Assembly (NCBI RefSeq): GCF_037975245.1
Contig: NC_092576.1
Location: 31,660,611 to 31,724,610 of the forward strand
Direction of reading: 5' to 3'
DNA from: Apostichopus japonicus
Lineage: Eukaryota; Echinodermata; Holothuroidea; Aspidochirotida; Stichopodidae
Length of the DNA: 64,000 nt
Numbering within the stretch: position 1 is the first letter of the stretch; each line of letters begins with the position of its first letter. A program made the position numbers and the translations under genes. The notes under the pieces were generated by a model, which was not told the DNA's origin, ran no database searches, and saw only the letters and a program-made list of their open reading frames with translations. Below, piece by piece: positions 38,790-49,238 of this stretch.

Positions 38790-39240
38790 GTAAGTGATTG
38801 CTATATCCTTTCTCGTAGAATGTGTCGTTTAATGATCTGACATTATTAAACTGTCCTTATGTATAATTATTGTTTCATTTCACATGTTTATCTGGTAACA
38901 CTAGAAAAAAGGACCTGACGGGTAGGATTATAAAATATACTACATGGGAAAGTTTATGACACTACCCCTATAGTTAAGTCTATGTTAAAAAAAGATACAC
39001 TATTCAACTTAACACAACTGAGGATAACAATTTTCTTTCTTCACAATAAAGCACTATTGTGGCTTTTTCTGATACCATTAGCAACTTAAATCCACACTAC
39101 GTCAGTATAACATTTTGTGGTATATTGTGTTGCTGAATTTCATTTAACACTATTATACATGATCATGTAATGGTTCTATTGCTACACCAGCAATATGAAT
39201 AATACTGTAATTATTACTCAACATGTTATTTTTTCCGCAG

Positions 39241-39316
39241 TCTAACAGGAAGTGAAAGTGAAGGTGAAAGTGAGAGTGAAACTGAGAGTGAAAGTGACAA
39301 TGAATACAATCAGTAA
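39241..39316 (+). CDS. Terminal coding exon, Ser/Glu-rich tail
   Basis: After a T-rich acceptor (GTTATTTTTTCCGCAG), one base completes a Ser codon and the frame reads LTGSESEGESESETESESDN then EYNQ and TAA at 39314-39316. The hexanucleotide GAAAGT/GAGAGT repeats generate the Ser-Glu run, so the tail likely grew by replication slippage. Such acidic Ser-rich tails are typical CK2 targets and are usually disordered. As the last coding exon it would close the LRR-like gene. A 78-codon frame overlapping in another phase is considered a shadow. Confidence 0.5.
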
Positions 39317-42300
39317 TACAGTTGTAAATTCGTATCTACAACATCCCGATATCCGCTGTTCGATGTATGCAGCTTTAACCGTGTATTATATGGTATTACG
39401 TCAGTGGCAATCTTTACAGCTCGATCGTAAAAAATGTTGCTACGCTGGTATGCTGTGGATTGATACAGGAAACTCTCGCTTGACATGAAAAGAAATGGAA
39501 AATCGATTCCGTCAATACAAATGGATATACGTTATTGTTATGGGTTTCGTAAGTAACAGAACCAAGCTACTGATCGAATGGAATGATCACGGCTGTGTTA
39601 AAAGAAACATGTGTTAAAAGAAACAACGCTTTCTAAAGGTGTTGCCTCCTCAATATACTACTGGAGAGTTGGTTAATCACTTTCTTCTACTAGAGGTGTT
39701 ATTGACAGATGAATCCCTCGAAAAAAATGTATAGATACCCTTTACCATGAGCTGTTGAAGCTGTTAAGAAAACAAACTTATACAACACTATGTATAAAAA
39801 CAAATAGTCGTTCAGGTATAAACTATTAGTTTAGGCTACATTCACAACTAAATATTATTTCTTTCTACGTGCATATTAATGGACGCATGCTGTTTTTTTT
39901 TTTACTCCAATCAGTAGTTATGTTATTAAAGATATTATACACACACTGTTGACATCAGTATTAGCATTATGATTGAATGCGTAACAAAGATTGCATAAAG
40001 CAGACCAAAGTGAATTAGAATGATACCTTCATTTATCATTATACCTTGAAGTCAACTTGATTATGGCAGCTTATAATACATGTAGCTTAGTTATAGCACT
40101 GTAAAAATATGTTCTCACACAAAATATGTTTATTCCTTACCTACAGATTAATAACATTTCAATTGCATTTATTAGCAACAATTACAAACATCAGTATCAC
40201 GATTACAGTAGACATTGAACAACAGATGTATGTATAAATATTACAAGGCTGTCCTATATAATAAAAATTCATTATCACATTACATCTTATTCACCAAAAC
40301 ATTTTTTGGATTAAGGTTGATTTGTTTTACGAACGCAAATACTATCATTCCATGACCAAAACCACTCATGTAACTTTTACTGAATCATTCTTACAAACAT
40401 AGTCGTAACAGTAAGATATCGATACTTTGTAAATAATTACAAGGTTTGATTGTGAAGCGAAATGGCACAATTGCCACCATACGTCAATCATATCAGATGT
40501 GTAATTCGATCTGCAATGTCACGGTCGGAGTTTTCTCTTCTTGTACTTTTATATCATGTCCCTTGAATTTTCAGTACGTTATGATTAATACCCCTAAATT
40601 AAGTATGATATATTTTAAAGAAATTAAAAATTAACATATCCATCGATAGTAAATTGTATATTGTGTACGATGTACAGGTATGACACATTTCAATTGCTTT
40701 ATCACACCTATATTGTCAGCGTGTTGTACAAAAGCGATGAAATCGTTCGCAATCGATGAATAATAGGTTTACAAAGTCATAATCGATGAATCATAAATTT
40801 ACAAGTTTTAACTTGATAATAAGCGATACATTTAAGATTCTCAACATACTAAGGTGTTTATTCTTATTTTTCATAGTAAAACTTAAACGATTACTGTGTA
40901 TCCTTGCTCGATTTTACCTTACCTATCGATTACTGCAAATATTTATATAAAAAAAAAAATATCTACAACATTCATAGACCTTTAGTGTAATGGCTCATTA
41001 GGTGAATCATCGGTCTGTAATTACATCGTTAATAAGTTAAGGCAATTATGACGATACGTTGGATTGCTGCAATTAACTGTCAAATTCATTCATTTGTTTG
41101 ATTCACAAAAGGCCAGATTTATTCATTCCTCTATAGCCGTACATATAAACACATTAGCCAGACAACAATTTGTTTTTAGTTTCATGTAAACATGGGTCAT
41201 GGTCATTAAATACCAGGTGATGTTATGCTGTTGGAATTATATGACGTCATATCGTGTATTATCACTTTGTCTAGTCGACAAGTAGTAACATGATAATTTT
41301 GATTGATGAAATAAAATTATTAAAAATATTGATCATATAATTAAATACATTTGATCAACATTAGTACAACAAGATTTTTTGCGCAATTTGGGGTATCTAT
41401 TGAGTAAGATATGTAATTTCTTTTTCATACTCTTTGCTTCAATATTGTCTATTTCTTTTTTTACTTTACTATTAAACAACTAAAACGCTTCGTTAATCAA
41501 TGGTCACGAGTGGCTAACTTTATTTTCTTTCCTGTTGTAACTAGTCTGCATTCGCTTAATAATCAATAGTTAGGTGACAGTTTTATTGTGTAAAATTCAA
41601 TATTTTTCGATAACGCAAAGATGAGAGAATCTTTATCCACTTTCAACAATGTTGTCCTTGTAGTATAAACCAATTTTTCATTATTTGTTTTTCATTTTAA
41701 TATGCTAAGAATGTAGGGAATTTAGGTTGCGTACTTTCTTGTACATGCTTTCGTGGGATACAAATTGTATAAATAAATGACATTCTAATAAAATAGAAAC
41801 AGTTATTGTACTTTTTTTGTATCAATAATCTGTACTCCTTTAATATAAAGACAAAGAGTACTTGTAAGAGTTCTTTTTTTTTGGGCCAACAAGACGTGTG
41901 TTTAACTTGCTGGTTCGATGAGCCGAGGCGTTGTTATGTTTGTTTTAGTTTTGTTCTTTGTGGGGATCGTTTTCCATCCATAGTGCCGATTTGGCAGTGA
42001 TTTTGCTTCCATTCACCATATCACGTCAAAAAGCACCCACAATTGTTGTACACAATATCATTGTGTTTTGGTAATGATGATGAATGACGTGATTGAAATA
42101 CTTAGGGGTAAAAATAAAGTTGCAATTAACATCTCAAGATAGGGAATTAGAAGCATTGTCCGAAAATGGGAACATCAAATGCTTTTTGAAAATGGTTATT
42201 TTTTTTTATTGTGAAAGATATATACAGTTTATTTCTTCAATTGGTTTGAATAAAAATTACATTTATTTTTACTCAAAAAATGACCTAATCACGGTATTAA

Positions 42301-44754
42301 GTAATGATTTCTTATTGTATTTCATGCAATGCACTTTAACCATTAAAATATATATGCTTTATACTCTCGAGGCAAGAAGAAGCTTCAATACACTTGGATC
42401 ACGATGGGGTTGCGAGGCGAAAAATAATAATTTTAGCACATTAATTTGAATAGTTTGGCATGACAGATTTATTCTATTTAAGTATGTTTGGATAGTTGTA
42501 GATGTGAAGCAAGCTATTTGACATACGGTTTTGGGGCAGAACACTGGAAGCAATTTTTCAGACGTGCTAGGTTTTAACGAGGTAGTCCATCTTCACTTAA
42601 TATATGACACATTGATATGGCAAGCCTCTCATCTCTGAGCATGTGTTTGTAATCTAGTAGTCTATTTTGCTACCCTGTCAGGAATATTTGTAACATTACT
42701 ATCGATGGCCTATTGCTACCATTGTGTATTTAATATTACTTTCCTGTGATGAGTAAACATTTCTTCGAAGATTGGGATGAGACATTTGCATTTTGAATAA
42801 TTTTAATTCGTGTAGTTTTGCTTAGTTTCGTACGAGTAAAACGTATTGAACAGTTTAATCCTAAGTGTAAGACATTGCTGTTATCTATTAATAAATTTAA
42901 GTAGTTTACCTTGAATAATCCACAACATTTTCGACTTACTTTTAATCTATATAATACAGACACCTTTTTGTTAACCTATCTGCGTTAACTTAACGTTTTC
43001 GATTTCAAAATAAGAAAGATTAAGCTCCACGACTGCTATTCAGCAATTATCAACGTTTGGATATAGATAATGAATGCTAATATTCATGATTTACTGAATA
43101 TTTAGAAGTCAGGTTTGACGAAGAATAAATATTTAGTTTCGTTTTCTGTTCTACACAAAGTACGTAACAGAACAAATCTTAAGTAGAAACACAGAAAAGC
43201 GCTTTATGAGTGAGTGGGTATGAAGAGTATGTTTGTGACAGCAAGGTAACTGCTTACGGAATGAACGGGGAAATGTTCTAACCAGATGGATAAAATTTAC
43301 TAAACAAAGTTGAAAAATGTTATCGTGCCAAAGCCACCCCCCCCCCCGCACTCCCCACTTCCATCCTTGATCATTATTACATTAACGTGCCAAGTTGCAG
43401 CTCACCAAACTAATTCCATAAGCAGGATGTTGTTGAGTCACTCTATAAAGCCCTTTAAGTTTTCAGATTTCAGGATACCAAACCAAATATCATCCTCTGT
43501 TTCAGTGGCATAATGTCATTGATCTTTACCATGGAATTGAACATGTGACTCGAATTTTCATTCGAGGTATCATAAATTATACCTATTTATTATGCTTTCA
43601 TGTATGATACTCGCTAATTATTTTTCATTGGGAATAGTTTTTATTTTAACCACTGGTGAATTGTCAGAAAGGATGTGCCGAACTGAACTTGAGATAACCA
43701 ACGATTGGCTACATCTAAATTATTTCCAGAGATGATTCAAAACAATATAACTGTAAGGATGTCGTGGAAAAATGCAAAGAAGCAATATTTTCACCACCTT
43801 TTTTTTTTGGTGGCGTCATACATGTGTTTAAACATGAAACTACAAACGAAAATTTGGATCAATCAAAAGCAACCTCAAGAGGGCAGTGGCTATGAAAGGT
43901 CACTGGACTTTATGTCTGTCTGTAAGGAAATGAATATAAACAATAATAAGATAACTATAAAATATCTACACATCCTAGGAACAATATTATAATTTCTTCA
44001 AACCAATTTCAAAAGGAAACATGCAATGGACATCATTACGTAATAACAATTCAATGAGCAGTAATAATAATCCAATTCATATATAGAATATTTAAAGTAC
44101 AAGAAGTTGCGACCATTTCGTCATCAGCACGTCTGCCTATAACAAGAACTTAACCCTAAACGAAATGATATTGACTATATACTGCTTTAAATACCAAACA
44201 TATACTGCTTTAAGGTGTGATTAAGTATATTGATTCAATTTGTAACCTCTAAAGGCGCATTACACGACTGACAAATGCATGGTGTAATTACTACAGATAA
44301 TTGAAGTTGGTTCAAAGAGAAGGTTAATATTTTGAACTATTAACATCCTATCCCTTTAAGACTAAATCAGCAATCACAAAGGTAACATTTGTCTATTAAC
44401 AGCATATGAAAGAAGACTGCCTATAACATACATTCCTTTAAGAAGCAACAGAGTGCAACACACAGTGCAACACAGTGAAGTATAGCAACAGTAGGCCTAA
44501 ACTTCAATTATACGAATAGCCCACAGTCTACTACTAATAGAATCCCTCGATAGATACACTGGAATGAAGCTCAATAACGTTACGAGGGAGCCGCCATTTT
44601 AAACTCAATAAGAAGGCGATCTCCCAGAATGTTATTTCTCTCACGTGGATACACGTTCCAAAGTGAATCTAGCCTTCAAAATGATATGTAAACCATTTTA
44701 CCCCCTTAAGTTATGGTATTCACCTGTACCTAATGGAACCATGTAAATTTCTGA
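39317..44754. other. 3' flank of the gene and intergenic DNA
   Basis: No further gene is recognised. Several AATAAA-type hexamers exist, but none can be assigned as the poly(A) signal of the upstream gene. A C-run lies at 43330-43338. Confidence 0.45.
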
Positions 44755-45100
44755 AGATGAAGATTAAATACCAATAAAATAAAGTTAAATGTGAGCACTT
44801 ATTACCCGTATATGGCAATATTTCGCAGTGTTTGTCCCACATGGCTTGCCATACCCGTAGTACTTGTGCTGCATGTTATGCTAATCGGGCTGACGTTGGC
44901 GAACAATAACAGCGACCAATAGCAGCGAACGTTAAGCATTACCAGCGATCATTACCAATGAACAATATGAGCGAACATAAGGGGAAATGATACTACGGAG
45001 AAGTTTAATGGCCATTCCAATGTAACATTAGGAAAAAAAAATGTTTTAAAACAAAACTAATAGACACACTTATTTAACAGAGTCATGGGTGTGTTATCAG
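44755..45100 (+). repeat. Leader of satellite unit, copy 1 (holds the empty DIRS site)
   Basis: Runs from TGAAGATTAAATACC to about ATAGCTGGCAACC. It is repeated around the DIRS element (46538-46610 plus 52753-53010) and in inverse near 59730-59900. It contains short reiterations of GCGAACAATAACAGCGACCA. At 44877-44895 it reads TTATGCTAATCGGGCTGAC, uninterrupted: this is the unoccupied version of the DIRS insertion site. Confidence 0.85.
44805..44859. mobile_element. 43-bp miniature element with 6-bp TSD
   Basis: The insert is 44811-44853, begins TATGGCAATA and ends GGCTTGCCATA. It is flanked by CCCGTA on both sides. The duplicate leader at 46571-46600 has a single CCCGTA and no insert, confirming an insertion (or later loss). 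Its right end (GTTTGTCCCACATGGCTTGC) matches the right end of the 493-bp MITE at 18116-18608. Confidence 0.85.
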
Positions 45101-46160
45101 ACAATAAAAGTTTTCAAATTGTTCAAGTAATAGCTGGCAACCCTCTCTATCACCCCATCAAAACCACCTTGAGAAAAGATGTCATCAGAGAGGGCGTTAA
45201 TAACGCCAAAACTCGACGCGAAGTCTCATCTACCGTTTATATGTGGGTTTTCAACAAGACTTTTGGCTAACAAATCAAATCTGTAACTCAGTATCATGGG
45301 GAGCAAAAAAGTAGCTGACGCCACCCTCTATCACCCAATACCAACAAACCTCGGGGGACGGTATCATTTAGGGTGTTATTAACACCCAAACATGCCGCAA
45401 ATTCTCATCTACCGTTTATATACGGGTTTGCCACACGATTTTTGGCTAACAAATCAAATCTGTAACTCAGTACCATTGGGGAGCAAAAAAGTAGCTGACG
45501 TCACCCTCTATCATCCCATACCTACAAACCTCGGGACGGTATCATTTAGGGTGTTATTAACACCCAAACTCGACGCAATTTCTCATCTACCGTTTATATA
45601 CGGGTTTTCAACATGATTTTTGGCTAACAAATCAAATCTGTAACCAGTATAATTGGGGAGCAAAAAAAGTAGCTGACATCACCTTCTGTCACGCGAAGCC
45701 AACAAACCTCGGGGGACGGTATCATTAAGGGTGTTATTAACACCTAAACTCTACGCAGTCTCATCTACAGTTTATATACGGTTTTTCAACACGATTTTTG
45801 GCTAACAAATCAAATCTGTAACTCAGTATCATTGGGGTCCACAAAGTAGCTGACATCACCCTCTATCACCCAATGCCCACAAAACTTGGGGGACGGTATC
45901 ATTTAGGGTGTTATTAACACCCAAACTCGACGCAAATTCTCATCTACCGTTTATATACGGGTTTTCAACACGATTTTTGGCTAACAAATCAATTCTGTAA
46001 CTCAGTATCATTGGGGCGCAAAAACGTAGCTGACGTCACCCTCTATCATCCCATACCTACAAACCTCGGAGACGGTATCATTTAGGGTGTTATTAACACC
46101 CAAACATGACGCAAATCCCCACTACGGTTTATATACGGGTTTGCAACACGATTTTAAATT
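45101..46160 (+). repeat. 179-bp satellite array 1, six units
   Basis: The palindrome GGGTGTTATTAACACCC (first unit GGGCGTTAATAACGCC) recurs at about 45192, 45371, 45549, 45729, 45906 and 46085, a period of 177-180 bp. Every unit also has ACCGTTTATATACGGG, GATTTTTGGCTAACAAATC and a TGACGTCA or decayed TGACATCA motif. The order of variant units matches array 2. Confidence 0.95.
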
Positions 46161-46537
46161 ACTATGAACAGTGGCGTAGGAAGGTACTTTTGAGTGGGGG
46201 GGGCTGAAGACTGATGGCCGGCCTGGGGGAGGGGTCTAAGGGGAGGGGGTGTCCCCCTCCCCTTTGGATTTTTTTTGCATTTCCAGGTGGCCTCAGATGC
46301 AATTTGGTGCAATATAGCACACTTCAACACCCACTCCATTTTGTAAATAATTTTTCATTTTCACCTGGCCTTAGATGCAATTTGGTGCTCCAAATGAGAT
46401 TTTTTTCTGATTTGGAAATGAAAAAGGGGTTTTATAACTTGCTGAGCGGGGGGCGGAATGATACTTCCGCCCCCCATATTTTTCACTGGGGGGGCTAGCG
46501 CCCCCAGCCCCCCGGTTCCTACGCCCTTGACTATGAA
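46161..46537. mobile_element. 361-bp hAT-like MITE with perfect 8-bp TSD
   Basis: The element is 46169-46529, from CAGTGGCGTAGGAAGG to GGTTCCTACGCCCTTG, with imperfect inverted ends. It is flanked by ACTATGAA at 46161-46168 and 46530-46537. Inside is a G/C hairpin (GGGAGGGGGTGTCCCCCTCC) shared with the 4141-5251 element, and a direct repeat of AGATGCAATTTGGTGC. It marks the junction between satellite unit 1 and unit 2. Confidence 0.9.
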
Positions 46538-46610
46538 GATTAAATACCAATAAAATAAAGTTAAATGTGAGCACTTATTACCCGTAGTACTTGTGCTGCA
46601 TGTTATGCTA
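46538..46610 (+). repeat. Leader copy 2, left half (5' flank of DIRS)
   Basis: Matches 44758-44885 except for the absent 43-bp miniature element. It ends at TTATGCTAAT, where DIRS sequence begins. The right half resumes at 52753. Confidence 0.9.
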
Positions 46611-46612
46611 AT

Positions 46613-46722
46613 TCACAGCGCGTACTCCCTCACCTCATAACCTATGCATTACCGTATTAACCTCGCTCTAGCATCTGGCAATTTGTCTGTATGTGAGTGT
46701 GGCCATCTCCCTTCCGTAATTG
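46613..46722 (+). repeat. Left terminal repeat of DIRS
   Basis: Positions 46630-46722 are complementary to 52618-52711 (about 90% or better by eye). The outer 46613-46631 (TCACAGCGCGTACTCCCT) has no partner in the right repeat but is matched in the internal complementary region. Confidence 0.93.
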
Positions 46723-46984
46723 CCAGCCTTTTGCGCAAGTATCGCTCTCTTATTGCTCTCACTAAATCCTAAGATTTCAATTACTTCGTCTAAATATTAT
46801 CGTTGTTCTTGTAATTCTTTTTCATCTATTCAACGTCCTGCACGTTTGAACTGCTTTTTTGTCTTTAAAACGTTTTTGCTTTCGTGATTTTCGAACGTTT
46901 TTTTTGGTTTGCCTCGTGAACGTGGTTCACGTAGCGTGGCTAGGCCCGCACTTTAGTGTAGCGTTCTCCTAGCGTTTATTTACT

Positions 46985-47290
46985 TTCACGTACAGCAGTC
47001 GTGTACGTGGGCTTACTTGCAGTCAAGTAACTGCTTTGTTTAGTTCTTCATACTGTTTTCGTACAGCAGTCGTGTACGTTATCCTTTTGCAGTAAAGTAA
47101 CTGCCTTGTTTATTTTTCGTACTGGTTTAAATACGAATTTCTTACTGTTCACGTACAGCAGCCGTGTACGTTTTCATTCTGCAGTAAAGTAACTGTTTCT
47201 AATTTAGTTTTCACAGCTTCAAGTCTCGGAGATTTCTCAAAAAAAAAAAAAAAATTCGGAGATTTCTCAAAAAAGAGAAAAAAAAAGAAG
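46985..47290 (+). promoter_or_regulatory. Repeated palindromic leader of DIRS
   Basis: CGTACAGCAGTCGTGTACG occurs at about 46989, 47060 and 47152 (third copy with one change). Each is followed by a GCAGT-nnnnnn-ACTG dyad. Then CGGAGATTTCTCAAAAAA is duplicated (about 47227 and 47257), leading to a purine-rich AAGAAG run just before the gag ATG. Position and symmetry suggest promoter, protein-binding or RNA-packaging signals; function is inferred. Confidence 0.5.
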
Positions 47291-47301
47291 AAGAAGAAAA
47301 G

Positions 47302-49218
47302 ATGGAAAACTGCCGTTCTTGTAAGCAGTTCCGTCCGTTCAAAGCATGGGACAAGCATGATTTATGCCCAAAGTGTCGTCCATGCGGGAGCAAGCAGACC
47401 TGCTCCATTTTCCAGGACTGGACCCAGGAGCGCTGGGATTTGATCGGTACCTGGCTGGCGGATAAAGCCGCAGAGAAAAGAAAGAAGGCAGCTTCCTCAA
47501 AGCAGGGGAAAAAGAAGCCGCCGGCGAAGGAACCCCAGGCGGCCATACGAGATGGCATAAGCCCTAAACATGGGGGAACGGAGAGCGCCATACGAGATGG
47601 CTCAAACCCTCCTCAGGAACGGGTATCCATACGAGATGGAGCTAATTCCCGTGCGGCGTCAGCTCAGCCACGGCCGCGACCCCAGGAGGGTCCGTCCACT
47701 TCAGGCCACGTGGAGTCCAGAAGCCCCCGAAGACAAGCGGTGGCGGACTTATTTACTTCTACTCCAGGGTCATGGGACCGCAACCGGAGAGATTTCTCGG
47801 GGTTCTCCCCGGAGAGTACGGAATGGCGCCGAAGCAGAAGCCATACCCACAGCCGTAGCCGCGGTAGGAGCCGGGAAAGACACCGGCGACCTCGACGTAG
47901 GTCGAGGTCTGGCTCGTCGCCCTCGTCCTCGAGCGGACATTCTTCTGGGCGACACAGGGCCAAGAAACGAAAGAGGAGACAATCCCCAGACTCGGGGCAG
48001 GCTCTCCTTTCCCAGGTTAAAGACCTCCTGGGACAATTGTTGCAAAAGCCGAGTCAACAGGACCCGGAACAACAGGGGGCTCCGTCAATTCCACCACAAC
48101 CGGCGCCACCGCCAGCACCGGTTACGGACGATCACGCCCTTGAGGAGGCCCAGGCAGATCCCTGGGACGACGTCTCCTCCAGAACTGATGAAGCGCTGTC
48201 AATCGCAGCTAGTGCCCGCCTCCTCAGTGGAGATTCCGAGGCGGAGGATGAAGAACCCTTACGGGGTACAGAAATTTCAGTGGAAGCCTTTGAGAAGGCG
48301 ACAGCAGTACTCCGCAGAGTCCTCGGCTTCGAGGAAAGGGTGGATGCGCGTGCCCACGAGGGGCCGGTATCCAAACTCACATTGAACGCGGCCGCCCAAA
48401 AGCCTCAAGCCTCCATCCCGGTGGATGTGGAATGTAGAGAGCGGTTCGAGGCGGTGGCACAGGCGAAACGCTGGACAGCCTTCCAGCGATCAGCCCATCG
48501 CACTTTCCACGTGGGCGACGAAGACTGGGAAAGTCTTTTCACGCCACCCCAAATCCCGCCTCAAGTGAAGGAGAGACTTCGGTCGGCGGGTGCCTTAGAC
48601 GGCAAAGACAAGTTCAGGGAGAAGGGTGCACAGACCCTAGAATCCTCCCTGTTCGACGTAGATAGGGCCTCCCGCGCAGGGATGAAGTACTCATCAGCCT
48701 TATTACTTTTCGCCGAGCTATTGAACAGATCTTTTCAACAGGCCCAGGCATCGGGTATCTCCTGCAAAGATACCGCCGCCATCATTGCCCTCCTGGGACC
48801 CGTTTCCAGGATGGTATTAGACCAGTTCGCCCGCGTCTCGGTTAAGGCCACCTTGACACGTCGGGACCTGGTTTTGAACTCCCTGAATTGGTCATCCAGA
48901 TCCACGGCGGACGGGTTCCGCAACTTACCGATCCTGGGCAGTGACCTCTTCGGCGGCAAGTTCGATGAGAAACTCCGGGAGGAGGCAGAGAGAATGAAAT
49001 CTCTGAGGGAGGCAGACGAACACATGTCCCGCCCGACCTCATCCTCGCGCCCACGTTACGACTCACGACAAGGTAGCCGCTTTAAGCAACCAAGATCCAG
49101 CTACAGTCAGAGTCGGGGCGCCCCGCGAACACAGCAACAATCCGCTCCTTCGCGGCCCGAACACAGGCCATACCGCCCGCAATACCGCGGAAGCCGCGGG
49201 CGCGGTAAACGGCCCTAG
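47302..49218 (+). CDS. DIRS ORF1, gag-like protein (638 aa)
   Basis: Starts at an ATG after a purine-rich leader. Residues 4-28 hold Cys pairs C4-x2-C7 and C22-x2-C25-x2-C28, a small zinc-ribbon-like motif. Residues about 73-112 contain three IRDG repeats encoded by a ~40-45-bp reiteration. An SR/RS-rich basic segment (RSRSHTHSRSRGRSRERH and on, about 178-230) precedes a Pro-rich linker. The C-terminal third has the conserved helical part (residues about 375-570) and a basic RG-rich tail ending GSRGRGKRP, suited to nucleic-acid binding. It should package the RNA template. The frame is intact and ends in TAG 20 bp before the open RT frame. Confidence 0.85.
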   Translation: MENCRSCKQFRPFKAWDKHDLCPKCRPCGSKQTCSIFQDWTQERWDLIGTWLADKAAEKRKKAASSKQGKKKPPAKEPQAAIRDGISPKHGGTESAIRDGSNPPQERVSIRDGANSRAASAQPRPRPQEGPSTSGHVESRSPRRQAVADLFTSTPGSWDRNRRDFSGFSPESTEWRRSRSHTHSRSRGRSRERHRRPRRRSRSGSSPSSSSGHSSGRHRAKKRKRRQSPDSGQALLSQVKDLLGQLLQKPSQQDPEQQGAPSIPPQPAPPPAPVTDDHALEEAQADPWDDVSSRTDEALSIAASARLLSGDSEAEDEEPLRGTEISVEAFEKATAVLRRVLGFEERVDARAHEGPVSKLTLNAAAQKPQASIPVDVECRERFEAVAQAKRWTAFQRSAHRTFHVGDEDWESLFTPPQIPPQVKERLRSAGALDGKDKFREKGAQTLESSLFDVDRASRAGMKYSSALLLFAELLNRSFQQAQASGISCKDTAAIIALLGPVSRMVLDQFARVSVKATLTRRDLVLNSLNWSSRSTADGFRNLPILGSDLFGGKFDEKLREEAERMKSLREADEHMSRPTSSSRPRYDSRQGSRFKQPRSSYSQSRGAPRTQQQSAPSRPEHRPYRPQYRGSRGRGKRP

Positions 49219-49238
49219 GGATGCCCACCCCACCGTAG

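Noticed and set aside
47570-48385. 271-codon frame inside DIRS gag
   Set aside because: Out-of-frame shadow of the gag-like ORF, with no motif of its own.
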